Assembly (NCBI GenBank): GCA_022843955.1
Contig: JALHMQ010000004.1
Coordinates: 1 to 64,000 of the forward strand
Direction of reading: 5' to 3'
DNA length: 64,000 nt
Source: Burkholderiaceae bacterium
GTDB lineage: Bacteria > Pseudomonadota > Gammaproteobacteria > Burkholderiales > Burkholderiaceae_F
Positions 44,216 through 53,611 of the stretch are shown here, one piece after another. Below the pieces are notes generated by a model that searched no databases, had not been told where the DNA came from, and worked only from the letters and a program-made list of their open reading frames with translations. Each line of letters starts with the position of its first letter. Within the stretch, counting starts at the first letter, position 1. Made by a program: the position numbers and the translations under genes.

Positions 44216-44230
44216 TTGCGTTTCGTCAAA
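44216..44230. promoter_or_regulatory. Degenerate copy of the fdh upstream dyad
   Basis: TTGCGTTTCGTCAAA, about 130-140 bases upstream of fdnG of operon 1, matches 12 of 15 bases of the centre of the perfect dyad found upstream of operon 2 (TTGCGTTGCAGCAAA at 49132-49146). Similar distance from the start codon and the partial symmetry suggest a shared regulator site. It also weakly resembles an FNR box (TTGAT-N4-ATCAA), matching 7 of 10 positions. Confidence 0.3.
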
Positions 44231-44317
44231 CGCCCCACAAGGGTCAGCCCCACTGTCACCGGATCACCTTGGCCCGTCCAAGACACTCGCTTTCGGCCTG
44301 TCGATTTCCCTTAGTCC

Positions 44318-44347
44318 AAAAAAAAACGGCGGGCCGAAGGCCCGCCG
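44318..44347 (-). terminator. Strong rho-independent terminator of fdh operon 2
   Basis: On the minus strand the 9-bp stem CGGCGGGCC / GGCCCGCCG with a TTC loop (44347-44327) is followed by nine T. It lies 32 bases after the gamma subunit stop and upstream of operon 1, so the two fdh operons are transcribed separately. Confidence 0.93.
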
Positions 44348-44378
44348 CTTTACGTGCTTTGAACTGCGCTTCAGTCGT

Positions 44379-45020
44379 TCACTTCTTGGCACCGCCCGTC
44401 ACGCGCCGGTACCACAGCGGATGATGGTGCTTGGCCCAGGCGTGCGTGACCGTGCCGCGCGTCATCGCCCGCATGCTGCCCTTCACCCAGAAGATCGCCG
44501 AGTAGATGTGGACGACGATGCCCAGGATCAGCACGAACGAGGCCAACGCATGCACGACCGCAGAGATGCGCACGACGGTCACGGGGAACGCAAACACCAT
44601 ATCGCGCCAGAGCACCAAGCCCGAGACGAGCAGCAGGACCATGGTGATGATCATGGTCCAGAAGAGCTGCTTTTGACCAATGTTGTACTTGTCGATCTCC
44701 GGCAGGTTGTTGTCGCGATTGTTGATCACGTCGGACAGCCGCTTGCTCCACTCCCGGTCATACGACTTGATGACGTTGTCCTTCCAGTAGCGCACTGCCA
44801 TCAGTGCAAAGAAGGCAAACATCACCAGGCCGATGATCGGGTGCAGGATGCGCGACCAGACGCCACCACCCAGCAGACTGGTGAGGAACCAGAATGCCGG
44901 ATGGAAGAACGCCAGGCCCGAGGCCGCCAATAAAACGAATGTGATGGCGACCACCCAGTGCGTGACGCGTTCCGAGGCGTTGTAGCGCGGTACCTCACCG
45001 CTTTTCATGACGATGCTCAT
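44379..45020 (-). CDS. fdnI: Formate dehydrogenase-N gamma subunit (cytochrome b), operon 2
   Basis: 213 residues, the same length as the operon 1 paralogue, with four membrane helices and histidines in HWVVAITFVLLAASGLAFFH, LHPIIGLVMFAFFAL and VVHALASFVLILGIVVHIY. It ends AKHHHPLWYRRVTGG, a segment also visible in the third, broken copy at 38775. It transfers electrons to the quinone pool. It starts 12 bases after the beta gene, without the stop/start overlap seen in operon 1. Confidence 0.93.
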   Translation of the reverse strand: MSIVMKSGEVPRYNASERVTHWVVAITFVLLAASGLAFFHPAFWFLTSLLGGGVWSRILHPIIGLVMFAFFALMAVRYWKDNVIKSYDREWSKRLSDVINNRDNNLPEIDKYNIGQKQLFWTMIITMVLLLVSGLVLWRDMVFAFPVTVVRISAVVHALASFVLILGIVVHIYSAIFWVKGSMRAMTRGTVTHAWAKHHHPLWYRRVTGGAKK

Positions 45021-45032
45021 GCCTGTTGCTCC

Positions 45033-45899
45033 CTAGTGAGTGCCCGGTTCTTCGTCCTTCGGACCACGCGTGACGTAGTGGAAGAACGCACCGAGGACGG
45101 CCAGGCCGAGACCGATCGATAGCAGCGGCTTGGTGACCCCTTTCCACAAGCTGACCCACGGACTGATTTTCGGGTCGTTGGGCAGGCCGCTGTAAAGCTC
45201 CGGCTTGTCCCCATGCTGCAGCACGTACATCACGTGGGTGCCACCGACACCGGCCGGGTCGTACAGCGCAGCCTGCGCATGACCCCGCTCCTTGAGGTCA
45301 CCCACGCGCTTGGCACCGCGCGCCACCATGTCGGTCTTGGCGCCAAACTGGATGGCGCCGGTCGGACAGGTCTTGACGCAGGCAGGCTCAAGGCCAACAG
45401 CCACACGATCCGAACACAGCGTGCACTTGTATGCCTTGTTGTCCTTCTCGCTGATGCGCGGAATGTTGAACGGACAGCCCGCGATGCAGTAGCCGCAGCC
45501 GATGCAGTTCGACGAGTTGAAGTCGACGATGCCGTTGGCGTACTTGACGATCGCACCCGGGGCCGGGCAGGCCTTCAGGCAGCCCGGATCCTCGCAGTGC
45601 ATGCAGCCGTCCTTGCGGATCAGCCACTCGAGCTTGCCGTCTTGGCTCTGATACTCGGCGAAGCGCATCACGGTCCACGACTGGTCGGTGAGATCCACCG
45701 GGTTGTCGTAGACGCCGTGCTGTACGCCCACCTCGTCGCGCAGGTCGTTCCACTGCATGCACGCGACCTGGCAGGCCTTGCAGCCGATGCATTTGGAGAT
45801 GTCGATGAGCTTGGCGATAGGTTCCGCCGCGCCCCGAACAGAAGGCGAGGCGGTCGTCGTGGCCGAGCGTCGCTCGACGGAAAGCGATTGCATGGTCAT
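45033..45899 (-). CDS. fdnH: Formate dehydrogenase-N beta subunit (iron-sulfur), operon 2
   Basis: 288 residues with the same four-cluster cysteine pattern as operon 1 ([50 protein letters not shown]) and one C-terminal membrane helix ([18 protein letters not shown]). It is closely related to the operon 1 copy in the cluster-binding core, while the N- and C-terminal ends differ. It lies 8 bases after the alpha gene. Confidence 0.95.
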   Translation of the reverse strand: MTMQSLSVERRSATTTASPSVRGAAEPIAKLIDISKCIGCKACQVACMQWNDLRDEVGVQHGVYDNPVDLTDQSWTVMRFAEYQSQDGKLEWLIRKDGCMHCEDPGCLKACPAPGAIVKYANGIVDFNSSNCIGCGYCIAGCPFNIPRISEKDNKAYKCTLCSDRVAVGLEPACVKTCPTGAIQFGAKTDMVARGAKRVGDLKERGHAQAALYDPAGVGGTHVMYVLQHGDKPELYSGLPNDPKISPWVSLWKGVTKPLLSIGLGLAVLGAFFHYVTRGPKDEEPGTH

Positions 45900-45907
45900 G
45901 GCGCCTC

Positions 45908-48900
45908 CTATGCCTTCTCGATGTTGACGAGGAACGCCTTGTACTCAGGCGTCTGCGTATTGGCATCGGCGACATACGGCGTCAGCTCATTGGCGAGGAA
46001 GCCGTCCCTGGCGACCCCCACGAATCCCCAGTGGATAGGAATGCCGACGGTGTTGACCTTCTTGCCGTCGCATTCGAGCACTGCCATGCGCTTGGTGACC
46101 ACCGCGGCCGCCTTGATCTCGCCGCGGTTGGAGCGGACCTTGACCATGTCGCCGTTGCGGATCCCTTTCTCCTTCGCCAGGTCTTCGCTGATCTCGACGA
46201 ACGGCGACGGCTGAATGATCGCAGCCGTCAGCGTGTTCTTGGTCCAGAAGTGGAAGTGCTCGGTCAGGCGATACGTGGTGGCGGCATACGGGAACTCGGC
46301 CGCCTTGCCGAACGAACCGACGTCACTCTTGAACACGCGCGCTGCCGGGTTGCTGACCACCTTCGGGTTGTTCGGGTGCATCGGGTTGCGACCGACCGGC
46401 GTCTCGAACGGCTCATAGTGTTCAGGGAACGGCCCCTCGGCCATGCCACCGAGAGAGAACAGGCGCGCTACGCCTTCAGCAGTCATGATGAACGGCCCCG
46501 CACCGCTGTCGGGGCCGAGTGCCGGCGCGATGTCGGGAACGTCGATGCCCGCCCAGGCAGTGCCGTTCCAGCGGATGCCGCCGCGCTTGGCATCCCACGA
46601 CTGTCCGGTCTTGGGATCCGTGTTGGCGCGGTTGTACAGCGTGCGGCGATTAGCCGGCCAGGCGAAACCCCAGGTGAGGTTGTTACCCATGCCGCCCGGG
46701 TCCGCCGTATCGCGGCGCGCCGACAGGTTGCCGGCCTGCGACCAGACGCCGCAGTAGATCCAGTTGCCACAGGTGGTGCTGCCATCGTCGCGCAGCTGGG
46801 CAAAGCCGGCGAGTTGCTGGCCCGCAGGCACCAGCACCTTCGTCGGATCCTTTGGATCGGTCAGGTCGACCAGCGCGCGGCCGTTGACCTCGCGCAGCAG
46901 CTCTTCGGCCGACGGGTGGGCCGGATTGGCATACGCCCAAGTCAGCTTCAGGATCGGCTCGGGGTACTTGCCGCCCTCGGTCTGGTACATCGTGCGCAGC
47001 TTGTTGAACAGCGCAGCGACGATCTCTCGGTCCGACTTCGACTGACCCGCCGGATCCTGGCCTGCCCAGTGCCACTGGATGACCCGGCCCGAGCTGGTGA
47101 ACGTGCCTGGGTCCTCGGCGAAGCAGGACGCTGGCAGGCGGAACACCTCGGTCTGGATATCTTCCGGCTTGACGTTGTTCAGGTCGCCATAGTGCTTCCA
47201 GAACTCGCCCGTCTCCGTGCGCAGCGGGTCGATGATGACGAGGTACTTCAGCTTCGCCATCGCCGCGCCGATCTTCTTCTTGTTCGGCATGGCGGCCAGC
47301 GGATTGAAGCCCTGCATCACGAAGCCGTTGATCTTGCCCTGATGGATGCGCTCGAACATGTCCATCATGTCGTAGGCGCCATCGCGCTTGGGCATGAAGT
47401 CATAGGCGAAGTCGTTGTCCTTGTTCGCCGCATCGCCCCACCAGGCCTTCATCAGGCTGGTGTGCCACTTGGGCACGTTCGTCGCGAAGTTCATCTGATT
47501 CGGACGCAGCGGCTTGGGCGTGCGGTTGGCCAGGAACTCGGTGCGCGAAGTATCGGCATCGGTAGGCGCCAGCATGTAGCCGGGCAGATTGGCCGAGAAC
47601 GTGCACATGTCGGTGATGCCTTGCACGTTCGAGTGGCCGCGCAGCGCGTTGACACCACCGCCCGGGCGGCCGATGTTCCCCAGCAGCAGCTGGATCATCG
47701 CCATCGTGCGAATGTTCTGCGAACCGTGCGAATGCTGGGTCCAGCCCAACGCATACAGGATGGTCAGGACCTTGTCCGGCGTGGACGTGGCACCGATCAT
47801 CTCGGCCACCTTGAGGAACTGATCCTTCGGCGTGCCACAGACGTTCTGCACCGTCTCCGGCGTGTAGCGGCTGAAGTGCTTCTTCATCAGCTGGAACACG
47901 CAGCGTGGGTTCTCGAGGGTCTCGTCGACCATCGCGTAGCCGTCTTTGTCGAGCTGGTAGCCCCAGGTGGTGCGGTCGTAGCTGCGCTTTTCCTCGTTGT
48001 AGCCGGAGAACAGCCCGTCCTCGAAACTGAAGTCCTCGCGGATCAGGAAAGACGCATTGGTGTACGCCTTCACGTAATCCATGTGGATCTTGTTGTTCGC
48101 CAGCATGTAGTTGATGACGCCAGCCAGGAAGGCGATATCTGTGCCCACGCGAATCGGCGCGTAGTAGTCGGCAATCGCGGCCGAACGTGTGAAGCGCGGG
48201 TCGACCACGATGAGCTTGGCCTTGCGGTGCTCGATCGCCTCGGTCACCCACTTGAAGCCGCAGGGATGCGCTTCGGCGGCATTGCCGCCCATGATCAGAA
48301 CGACATCGGCATTCTTGATGTCGACCCAGCCATTGGTCATTGCACCGCGCCCAAACGTCGGGGCCAGACTGGCCACCGTCGGGGCGTGTCAGATACGCGC
48401 TTGGGTATCGAGAGCGACCATCCCGAGTGCACGCGCCGCCTTGACCGACAGATAGCCGGTCTCGTTCGACGCTGCACTGGACATCAGCATGGCGGTGGTC
48501 GCCCAGCGGTTGACCGTCACGCCCTTATCGTTCTTCTCGACGAAGTTGGCGTCGCGGTCCGCCTTCATGCGCTTGGCAATGCGCGTCACCGCCTCGTCCC
48601 AGGAGATTGCCTTCCACTCCTTCGAACCCGGTTCGCGAACCTCGGGCTGCATGAGTCGATTGGGCGAATGCACGAAGTCAAGGAGACCCGCACCCTTCGG
48701 ACACAAGGTGCCGCGGTTCACCGGGTGATCGGCGTCACCTTCGATGTGAATGATGCGGCTCTTCACGTTCTTGGACTTGTCCCCCAGGGTGTACATCACC
48801 ACGCCGCAACTGACTGAACAGTATGGGCAGGTCCCGCGGGTTTCAGTGGTGCGAGCAAGCTTGAAGGCGCGTACTTCGGCAAGGGCAGCACCCGGCGACA

Positions 48901-48982
48901 TGCCGAGACCGACCAGCGAAGACCCGCCCATGCCTGCCGCAGTGATCCGGAAGAACTGCCTCCGGTTCATGGGTGCGTTCAT
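45908..48982 (-). CDS. fdnG: Formate dehydrogenase-N alpha subunit, selenoprotein, operon 2
   Basis: 1024 residues reading TGA at 48391-48389 as Sec198, exactly the length of the operon 1 copy. The twin-arginine signal is [13 protein letters not shown], and the [4Fe-4S] ligands are CPYCSVSCG plus Cys in [14 protein letters not shown] 48982 has GGGGGA upstream. It shares long blocks with the paralogue but differs in surface segments (for example the N-terminal 60 residues before Sec), so the duplication is not recent or the copies have specialised. It is the first gene of operon 2. Confidence 0.96.
48349..48391 (-). promoter_or_regulatory. Selenocysteine UGA codon and SECIS-like hairpin of fdnG (operon 2)
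   Basis: The TGA at 48391-48389 is followed by the hairpin GGCCAGTCTGGCC (minus strand, 48374-48362). The 43 bases 48351-48393 are identical to 43457-43499 of operon 1, including synonymous positions, which shows selection on the RNA structure or recent gene conversion. Confidence 0.88.
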
Positions 48983-49043
48983 GTGGTCCCCCGATGTTTG
49001 AATCAAAACCGCCGGTGACCCGACGGGGCTCTCCAAATGCGTT

Positions 49044-49071
49044 CTTATAGTTCTTCTGCGCGCGCCAATAA
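49044..49071 (-). promoter_or_regulatory. Candidate sigma-70 promoter of fdh operon 2
   Basis: Minus strand: TTATTG (49071-49066), a 16-base spacer and TATAAG (49049-49044). A transcript starting near 49036 would have a leader of about 55 bases before ATG 48982. The rest of the 415-base gap 48983-49397 contains the dyad at 49128-49149 and no convincing gene. Confidence 0.4.
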
Positions 49072-49127
49072 CTCCCTGACTGCCGCGCCCAGTGACAGCG
49101 CATGGTAGGTGTCAAGCGGACCGATCA

Positions 49128-49149
49128 CAATTTGCGTTGCAGCAAATTG
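49128..49149. promoter_or_regulatory. Perfect dyad CAATTTGC-N6-GCAAATTG upstream of fdh operon 2
   Basis: Eight-base arms are perfectly complementary around a GTTGCA spacer. The site lies about 57 bases upstream of the candidate -35 box and about 150 bases upstream of the fdnG start, a position suited to an activator. A degenerate version precedes operon 1 (44216-44230). The cognate regulator is not identified. Confidence 0.6.
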
Positions 49150-49397
49150 GCCGGAATTCAAGTAGGGACATAGACGGGCCGTGGACGCGTGAACGCCCCT
49201 GCGCCTTTTACCACCCGGGCATTGCGCGATCACACGCGCACCGATGGAAAGCCCTGAGGAACGCGGCGCGTCTATCGCCCATCGTAGTCTAGGTTGCCGA
49301 CACGGGCCCCGCTGGCGGCGCGCTCGCGCCGCGATGTCGTTCTGCAGCCGAATTTCCGAACCACACCACGACGCGCCCTTGGGCGCAGGGGCATCTC

Positions 49398-49940
49398 ATG
49401 ACCACACGCGCTATCGCCGCAAGTACGTCACGTCGCGACCGTGCAACGCTGTCCGACCTGCAACCGCTTTCCACTGCCGCAGCACCAGGGCCGGCCTCGC
49501 GCCCGGTCAAACCGCTCGCGCTGACGTCCTATCCCCGGAACAGTCCGGCGGCGATCGCGCGGGTGGTGGCCCTGGCCATGCTGGCTGACGCCACCGTCCA
49601 CCCGCGCGAGATTGACGCGGTCGACGCTCTGGGCCTGCATCAGGAACTGGGCATCACCCGCGACGCGTTCCTCACCATCGTCAGCGAGTGTTTTGCGGAG
49701 GCGATGATGGACATGCGCGCGCGTGATCGCCCAAGCCTGATGGACGATGCACTGGTCGACTGGATCCTTGCCGACCTCGACGACACGCAGGCCTGTGCGC
49801 TCGCCTATCGCGCCACGCTGGCATTGCTGGCATTGCTGCCGGCCGATGGCCGACTCAGCCCAGAGGAACTTGCGGTGCTGCAGCGGATGTTCGACCGGTG
49901 GCCGCTCCGAGACGAAGCGCTCACCGCAGGATTGTCGTGA
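49398..49940 (+). CDS. TerB-like helical protein
   Basis: 180 residues. After a disordered Ala/Pro/Ser-rich N-terminus of about 40 residues, two similar helical segments appear: RVVALAMLADATVHPREIDAV and LALLALLPADGRLSPEELAVL. These carry the acidic D-x-x-P-E pattern of TerB/DUF533-type domains, which are linked to metal or tellurite stress without a defined activity. There is no signal peptide. It is divergent from fdh operon 2, and the next gene begins 16 bases after it. Confidence 0.6.
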   Translation: MTTRAIAASTSRRDRATLSDLQPLSTAAAPGPASRPVKPLALTSYPRNSPAAIARVVALAMLADATVHPREIDAVDALGLHQELGITRDAFLTIVSECFAEAMMDMRARDRPSLMDDALVDWILADLDDTQACALAYRATLALLALLPADGRLSPEELAVLQRMFDRWPLRDEALTAGLS

Positions 49941-49956
49941 GGCGTACGAGGTCAGG

Positions 49957-50328
49957 ATGACAGCCCGATCGATCCGCGCCGGTGTCTTGCTGGCGGCCTT
50001 TGCCGCGTCGACCCTGTGGTACCTGCTCGCGTGGGCGGGACAGACCACGCTCGACCTTGGTGCGCGCGGCATTGCACTCGCGCTCGCTGCGTGGGATGGC
50101 TCTGCCACGCGCTGGCTCGCCGCGCTCGAAACCGTGCTGCGGTCCGCGGCCGCCGTCTTCGACGGGTTGCCGTGGACGCTCTGGCTGCTGGGCAGCGTCG
50201 GATTGCTGCTGACCGCCGGCTCCGCACTCTGGCTGCTGCGACGAGGGGCATGGCACGACCCGAAGCGCGCCAACCTCCGAGGTCCACGGGCACATGGCTT
50301 GCCTGACGATATCCCCGTAAGCAGGTGA
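49957..50328 (+). CDS. Hypothetical membrane protein, 123 residues
   Basis: No family recognised. From ATG 49957 (AGG upstream) the protein has an N-terminal hydrophobic helix (AGVLLAAFAASTLWYLLAWAG), a middle amphipathic part, and a second helix (LWLLGSVGLLLTAGSALWLL), so both termini probably face the same side. It lies 16 bases after the TerB-like gene and 43 before the next gene, and so probably belongs to a three-gene transcript. Confidence 0.6.
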   Translation: MTARSIRAGVLLAAFAASTLWYLLAWAGQTTLDLGARGIALALAAWDGSATRWLAALETVLRSAAAVFDGLPWTLWLLGSVGLLLTAGSALWLLRRGAWHDPKRANLRGPRAHGLPDDIPVSR

Positions 50329-50371
50329 TAGTGGGCCGTTCCCACGCCATAGAAACTCGAACGGAGACTCC

Positions 50372-50872
50372 ATGCGCCGAACCTTAGTGACACGCTACTC
50401 GCGCCTCGCCCTCGCTTTCGCGTCCCTGGCCCTGATCGCCGACAGTGCGACAGCGCAGTCGCGCAGCGAAGGCGAAACTACACAAAATCGCCCGTTCATC
50501 AGCGGCGGCGTCAGCATCGAGGAGGTAGAAGCGCTCGAGCAGCAGCGCAACGACTATCGGCTCTGGCTGGTGACTGCCGCCGCGGGCAGCGGCGCGTGGC
50601 TAGCTGGAGCGCAGACAGTGGTGCGCGACAGCCGCGGAAGCGTCGTGCTGGAGACCGTGCTGAGCGGGCCGTACCTGATGGTCGACCTGGCGCCAGGTCG
50701 CTACACGATCGACGTCACGCTCGAAGGCCAGCGTCGCACCCAGACCGTCAGCGTGGGATCGTCCGGCACGCGCCAGGTCGTGATGTACTTCGATTCACCC
50801 GCCGACGTGTCTCCAGAGATGCCCGACCGCAGCATCGCCCCGGCAGAGGGCGTGGCGTCTTCACCGCGCTAG
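50372..50872 (+). CDS. Exported protein with carboxypeptidase-regulatory-like beta domain
   Basis: 166 residues. A Sec signal peptide ends near DSATAQ. The mature part contains GGVSIEEVEALEQQRNDYRLW and then an Ig-like beta pattern (AQTVVRDSRGSVVLETVLSG, LAPGRYTIDVTLEGQRRTQ) like carboxypeptidase regulatory or PEGA-type domains, which usually mediate binding rather than catalysis. The C-terminus is Pro/Ser-rich. A ribosome binding site (GGAGAC) precedes the ATG. Function unknown; probably co-transcribed with the two genes before it. Confidence 0.62.
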   Translation: MRRTLVTRYSRLALAFASLALIADSATAQSRSEGETTQNRPFISGGVSIEEVEALEQQRNDYRLWLVTAAAGSGAWLAGAQTVVRDSRGSVVLETVLSGPYLMVDLAPGRYTIDVTLEGQRRTQTVSVGSSGTRQVVMYFDSPADVSPEMPDRSIAPAEGVASSPR

Positions 50873-50876
50873 GTGT

Positions 50877-53480
50877 TCACGCCGCCCGTGTTCGACCAGC
50901 TGCGCCCCGCTTCATGCGCAGACCTTGCGTGAACCACACCAGCGCGACCAGCAACGCGCCCGGCACGTAGAACCAGTGCGGGTCAGCGCGGCCGCTGCGC
51001 ACCTTGACCGCGGCAATCTCGAAGCCTTGCTCGATCCGTGCGCGCGCAGCACGACTGCCAAAGCGCACGCTGCTCACTGTCTGCATCTGCCCCAGGCCGG
51101 AGATCGTGAGTCCCGCCTCGGCCAGCCGCTTGCGCGCACCAACCGCATCGTCCGCCGGCGGTGTCAGCAGCAGCACGGCCACGGTCTTGGTGATGTCGTC
51201 GCCTTCCAGATTGATGCCCTTGATCTGCAGCACCAGTCGCTCGCCGTGTGGCATCGACCGGACGATTTCGAGCACTTGCGCGGCAGGCACTTCCCGATAC
51301 TCGGGGGCGACGCGGTCCATGAACCAGTCCGGCCGGAACAGCACGAAGGTCGCGGCCAGCAGCAACACGATCTCCCACCAGGTCATGCGGATGCGGAACC
51401 AGCCCATCGTTGCCGCAGCGAACACACATGCGGCCAGGGTTGAAGCCAGCGCCACCAGCGCGATCTCGGTCCAGCCGTGCACGTTGATCATCAGCAGCGC
51501 GGGGTTGAACACGAAGACGAACGGCAGGATCACTGTGCGCAGCGCGTAAACCGAGCCCTGAATACCGGTCGCGATCGGATCGGCCTTGCTGATCGCCGCC
51601 GCAGCAAACGTGGCAAGGCCCACCGGCGGCGTGATGTCGCCCATGATCCCGTAATAGAAGACGAAAAGATGCACCGCGATCAGCGGCAGCACGAGCCCCT
51701 GCTGCGAGCCCAACTCGACCACCACGGGCGCCATCAGCGTGGCCACCAGGATGTAGTTGGCGGTGGTGGGTACACCCAGCCCGAGCACCAGGCAGACGAA
51801 GGCGATGAAGATCAGCATGATCATCACGTTGCCCATCGACACGAACTCGACGAAGTCGGTCATGCGCAGGCCCAGGCCGGTGAGCGTGATCGTGCCCACG
51901 ATCACGCCGGCGCACCCAGTCGCGACCGCGATGCCGATCATGTTGCGGGCGCCGTCACGCAGGCCTTCACCTACCTCGCGCAGGCCGACCGCGAATTCGT
52001 TGCCGGCATTTCGGCTGCCGCGGAACAGCGCCAGCAGCGGGCGCTGGGTCGCCATCAGCACGATCAGCGTCAGGCACGCCCAGAACGCCGACAGCGCCGG
52101 CGACAGTTCCTCGATCATCAATGCCCAGATCAGCACGCCGATCGGAATCAGAAAGTGCAGGCCGGCCTTCACCGTCGGCCACGTCTCCGGCAGCACCGGA
52201 TGCTCGACGTCGATCTCGGTCGGCAGCTCCGGCGCACGCGCGGCAAACCACAGGCTGGCAACGTACAGCGCCGCCAGCAGCAGCGCAGTGCCGACCAGCG
52301 CTGCGTTGCCAAAGGCGGCGCGAATGCCGTAGATGGCGTAGTAGACGAGCGCCAGCACGATGACCGAACCGGACATGCCGAGCCCGACCGCCTTGAGCTT
52401 GTCGGGCCAGGATCGCTGCGTCGCCTTGGCCATCGGCCGCATGTCGAGCTTCAGCGCTTCCAGGTGCGTGATGTAGAAGAGCGCGATGAAGCTGATCACC
52501 GCCGGCAGGAACGCGTGCTTGATGATGTCGCTGTACGGTATGCCGACGTACTCGACCATCAGGAACGCGGCCGCCCCCATCACCGGCGGCATGAGCTGGC
52601 CGTTGACCGAACTCATCGTTTCGATCGCGCCGGCCTTCACGGCGCCATAGCCGGCCTTCTTCATCAATGGGATGGTGAAGATGCCGCCGCTCACCACGTT
52701 GCTGACGCTGGATCCGGAGATGAGCCCGTTCAGGCCGGATGACACGACCGCCACCTTGGCCGGCCCGCCGCGCAGATGACCGAGCAGCGCGAAGCTCACC
52801 TGCATCAGGTAGTTGCCGGCGCCGGCCCGATCGAGCAGCGCGCCGAACAGCACGAACACGAAGATGAATCCCACCGACACGCCCAGCGCAATGCCGAACA
52901 CGCCTTCGGTGGTGAGCCAGAAGTGACTGACGGCCCGATTGAGCGAGGCGCCCTTGTGCACCAGCAGATCGGGCATGAACGGCCCGGCGAACACATAGAT
53001 GAGGAAGATGATGGCGAGTGCGGCCATCGGCCAGCCGATCGCCCGACGCGTCGCTTCGAACAGCAGCAGCACGCCGGCGACCGACACCCACGTGTCCATC
53101 GGCGTCGGCTGGCTCGGACGCGCGGCGATCTGCGTATAGAAGAAGTACAGGTAGCTGCCGGCAAACGCGCCGGCAATGGCGAGCACCCAGTCGTAGGCGG
53201 GAATACGCTCACGCGGGGCGAAGCGCGCGAGTGGATAAGCGAGGAACGCGAGGAAAATGCCGACCCCCAGATGCAGCGCACGCGCCTCGGTGTCGTTGAT
53301 CACGCCCCAACCGAACGCATACGGCAGCGGGCTCGCGTACCACAGCTGCGCGAGCGCCCAGGTGATCGCCACCGCCGTCAGAAACCGGCCCGCCCAGCCC
53401 TGCGGCGATCGCGCGCCGGTGTCGGCCTCGGCGACGAGTTGCTGCAGATCGGCGGGGACCGCGGTTGCCGGCGTGCTCAT
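50877..53480 (-). CDS. TRAP transporter fused permease (DctQ-DctM type), TAXI system
   Basis: 867 residues. An N-terminal DctQ-like block of membrane helices is fused to a DctM domain recognised by GSSVSNVVSGGIFTIPLMKK, GQLMPPVMGAAAFLMVEY, GLGVPTTANYILVATLMAP and GDITPPVGLATFAAAAIS. The C-terminal region after about residue 690 has extra helices and a soluble part of the DUF3394 kind (VLLLTPPADDAVGARKRL). It pairs with the TAXI binding protein encoded 131 bases upstream. Substrates of this class are often dicarboxylates or glutamate, but none can be assigned here. Confidence 0.93.
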   Translation of the reverse strand: MSTPATAVPADLQQLVAEADTGARSPQGWAGRFLTAVAITWALAQLWYASPLPYAFGWGVINDTEARALHLGVGIFLAFLAYPLARFAPRERIPAYDWVLAIAGAFAGSYLYFFYTQIAARPSQPTPMDTWVSVAGVLLLFEATRRAIGWPMAALAIIFLIYVFAGPFMPDLLVHKGASLNRAVSHFWLTTEGVFGIALGVSVGFIFVFVLFGALLDRAGAGNYLMQVSFALLGHLRGGPAKVAVVSSGLNGLISGSSVSNVVSGGIFTIPLMKKAGYGAVKAGAIETMSSVNGQLMPPVMGAAAFLMVEYVGIPYSDIIKHAFLPAVISFIALFYITHLEALKLDMRPMAKATQRSWPDKLKAVGLGMSGSVIVLALVYYAIYGIRAAFGNAALVGTALLLAALYVASLWFAARAPELPTEIDVEHPVLPETWPTVKAGLHFLIPIGVLIWALMIEELSPALSAFWACLTLIVLMATQRPLLALFRGSRNAGNEFAVGLREVGEGLRDGARNMIGIAVATGCAGVIVGTITLTGLGLRMTDFVEFVSMGNVMIMLIFIAFVCLVLGLGVPTTANYILVATLMAPVVVELGSQQGLVLPLIAVHLFVFYYGIMGDITPPVGLATFAAAAISKADPIATGIQGSVYALRTVILPFVFVFNPALLMINVHGWTEIALVALASTLAACVFAAATMGWFRIRMTWWEIVLLLAATFVLFRPDWFMDRVAPEYREVPAAQVLEIVRSMPHGERLVLQIKGINLEGDDITKTVAVLLLTPPADDAVGARKRLAEAGLTISGLGQMQTVSSVRFGSRAARARIEQGFEIAAVKVRSGRADPHWFYVPGALLVALVWFTQGLRMKRGAAGRTRAA

Positions 53481-53611
53481 TGCTGCCTGCGCGCGCCGGC
53501 CGCCGTCGCGGCAGGTGCAGGACCCGCTGGGGACCGTTCGCTTTCAGGTGCGTCCAGCGCCTGGCTGCTGTGCACCGCTGCGGCGCAAGCTGACATGGCC
53601 CGCGCCGGCAC

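Noticed and set aside
46031-48817. Open frame of 928 codons on the plus strand across fdnG of operon 2
   Set aside because: It runs antisense to the formate dehydrogenase alpha gene and straight across its Sec codon, with biased composition and no motif.
49045-49233. 62-codon minus-strand frame upstream of fdh operon 2
   Set aside because: It covers the candidate promoter and dyad, has no ribosome binding site that I can see and no recognisable family; treated as non-coding.
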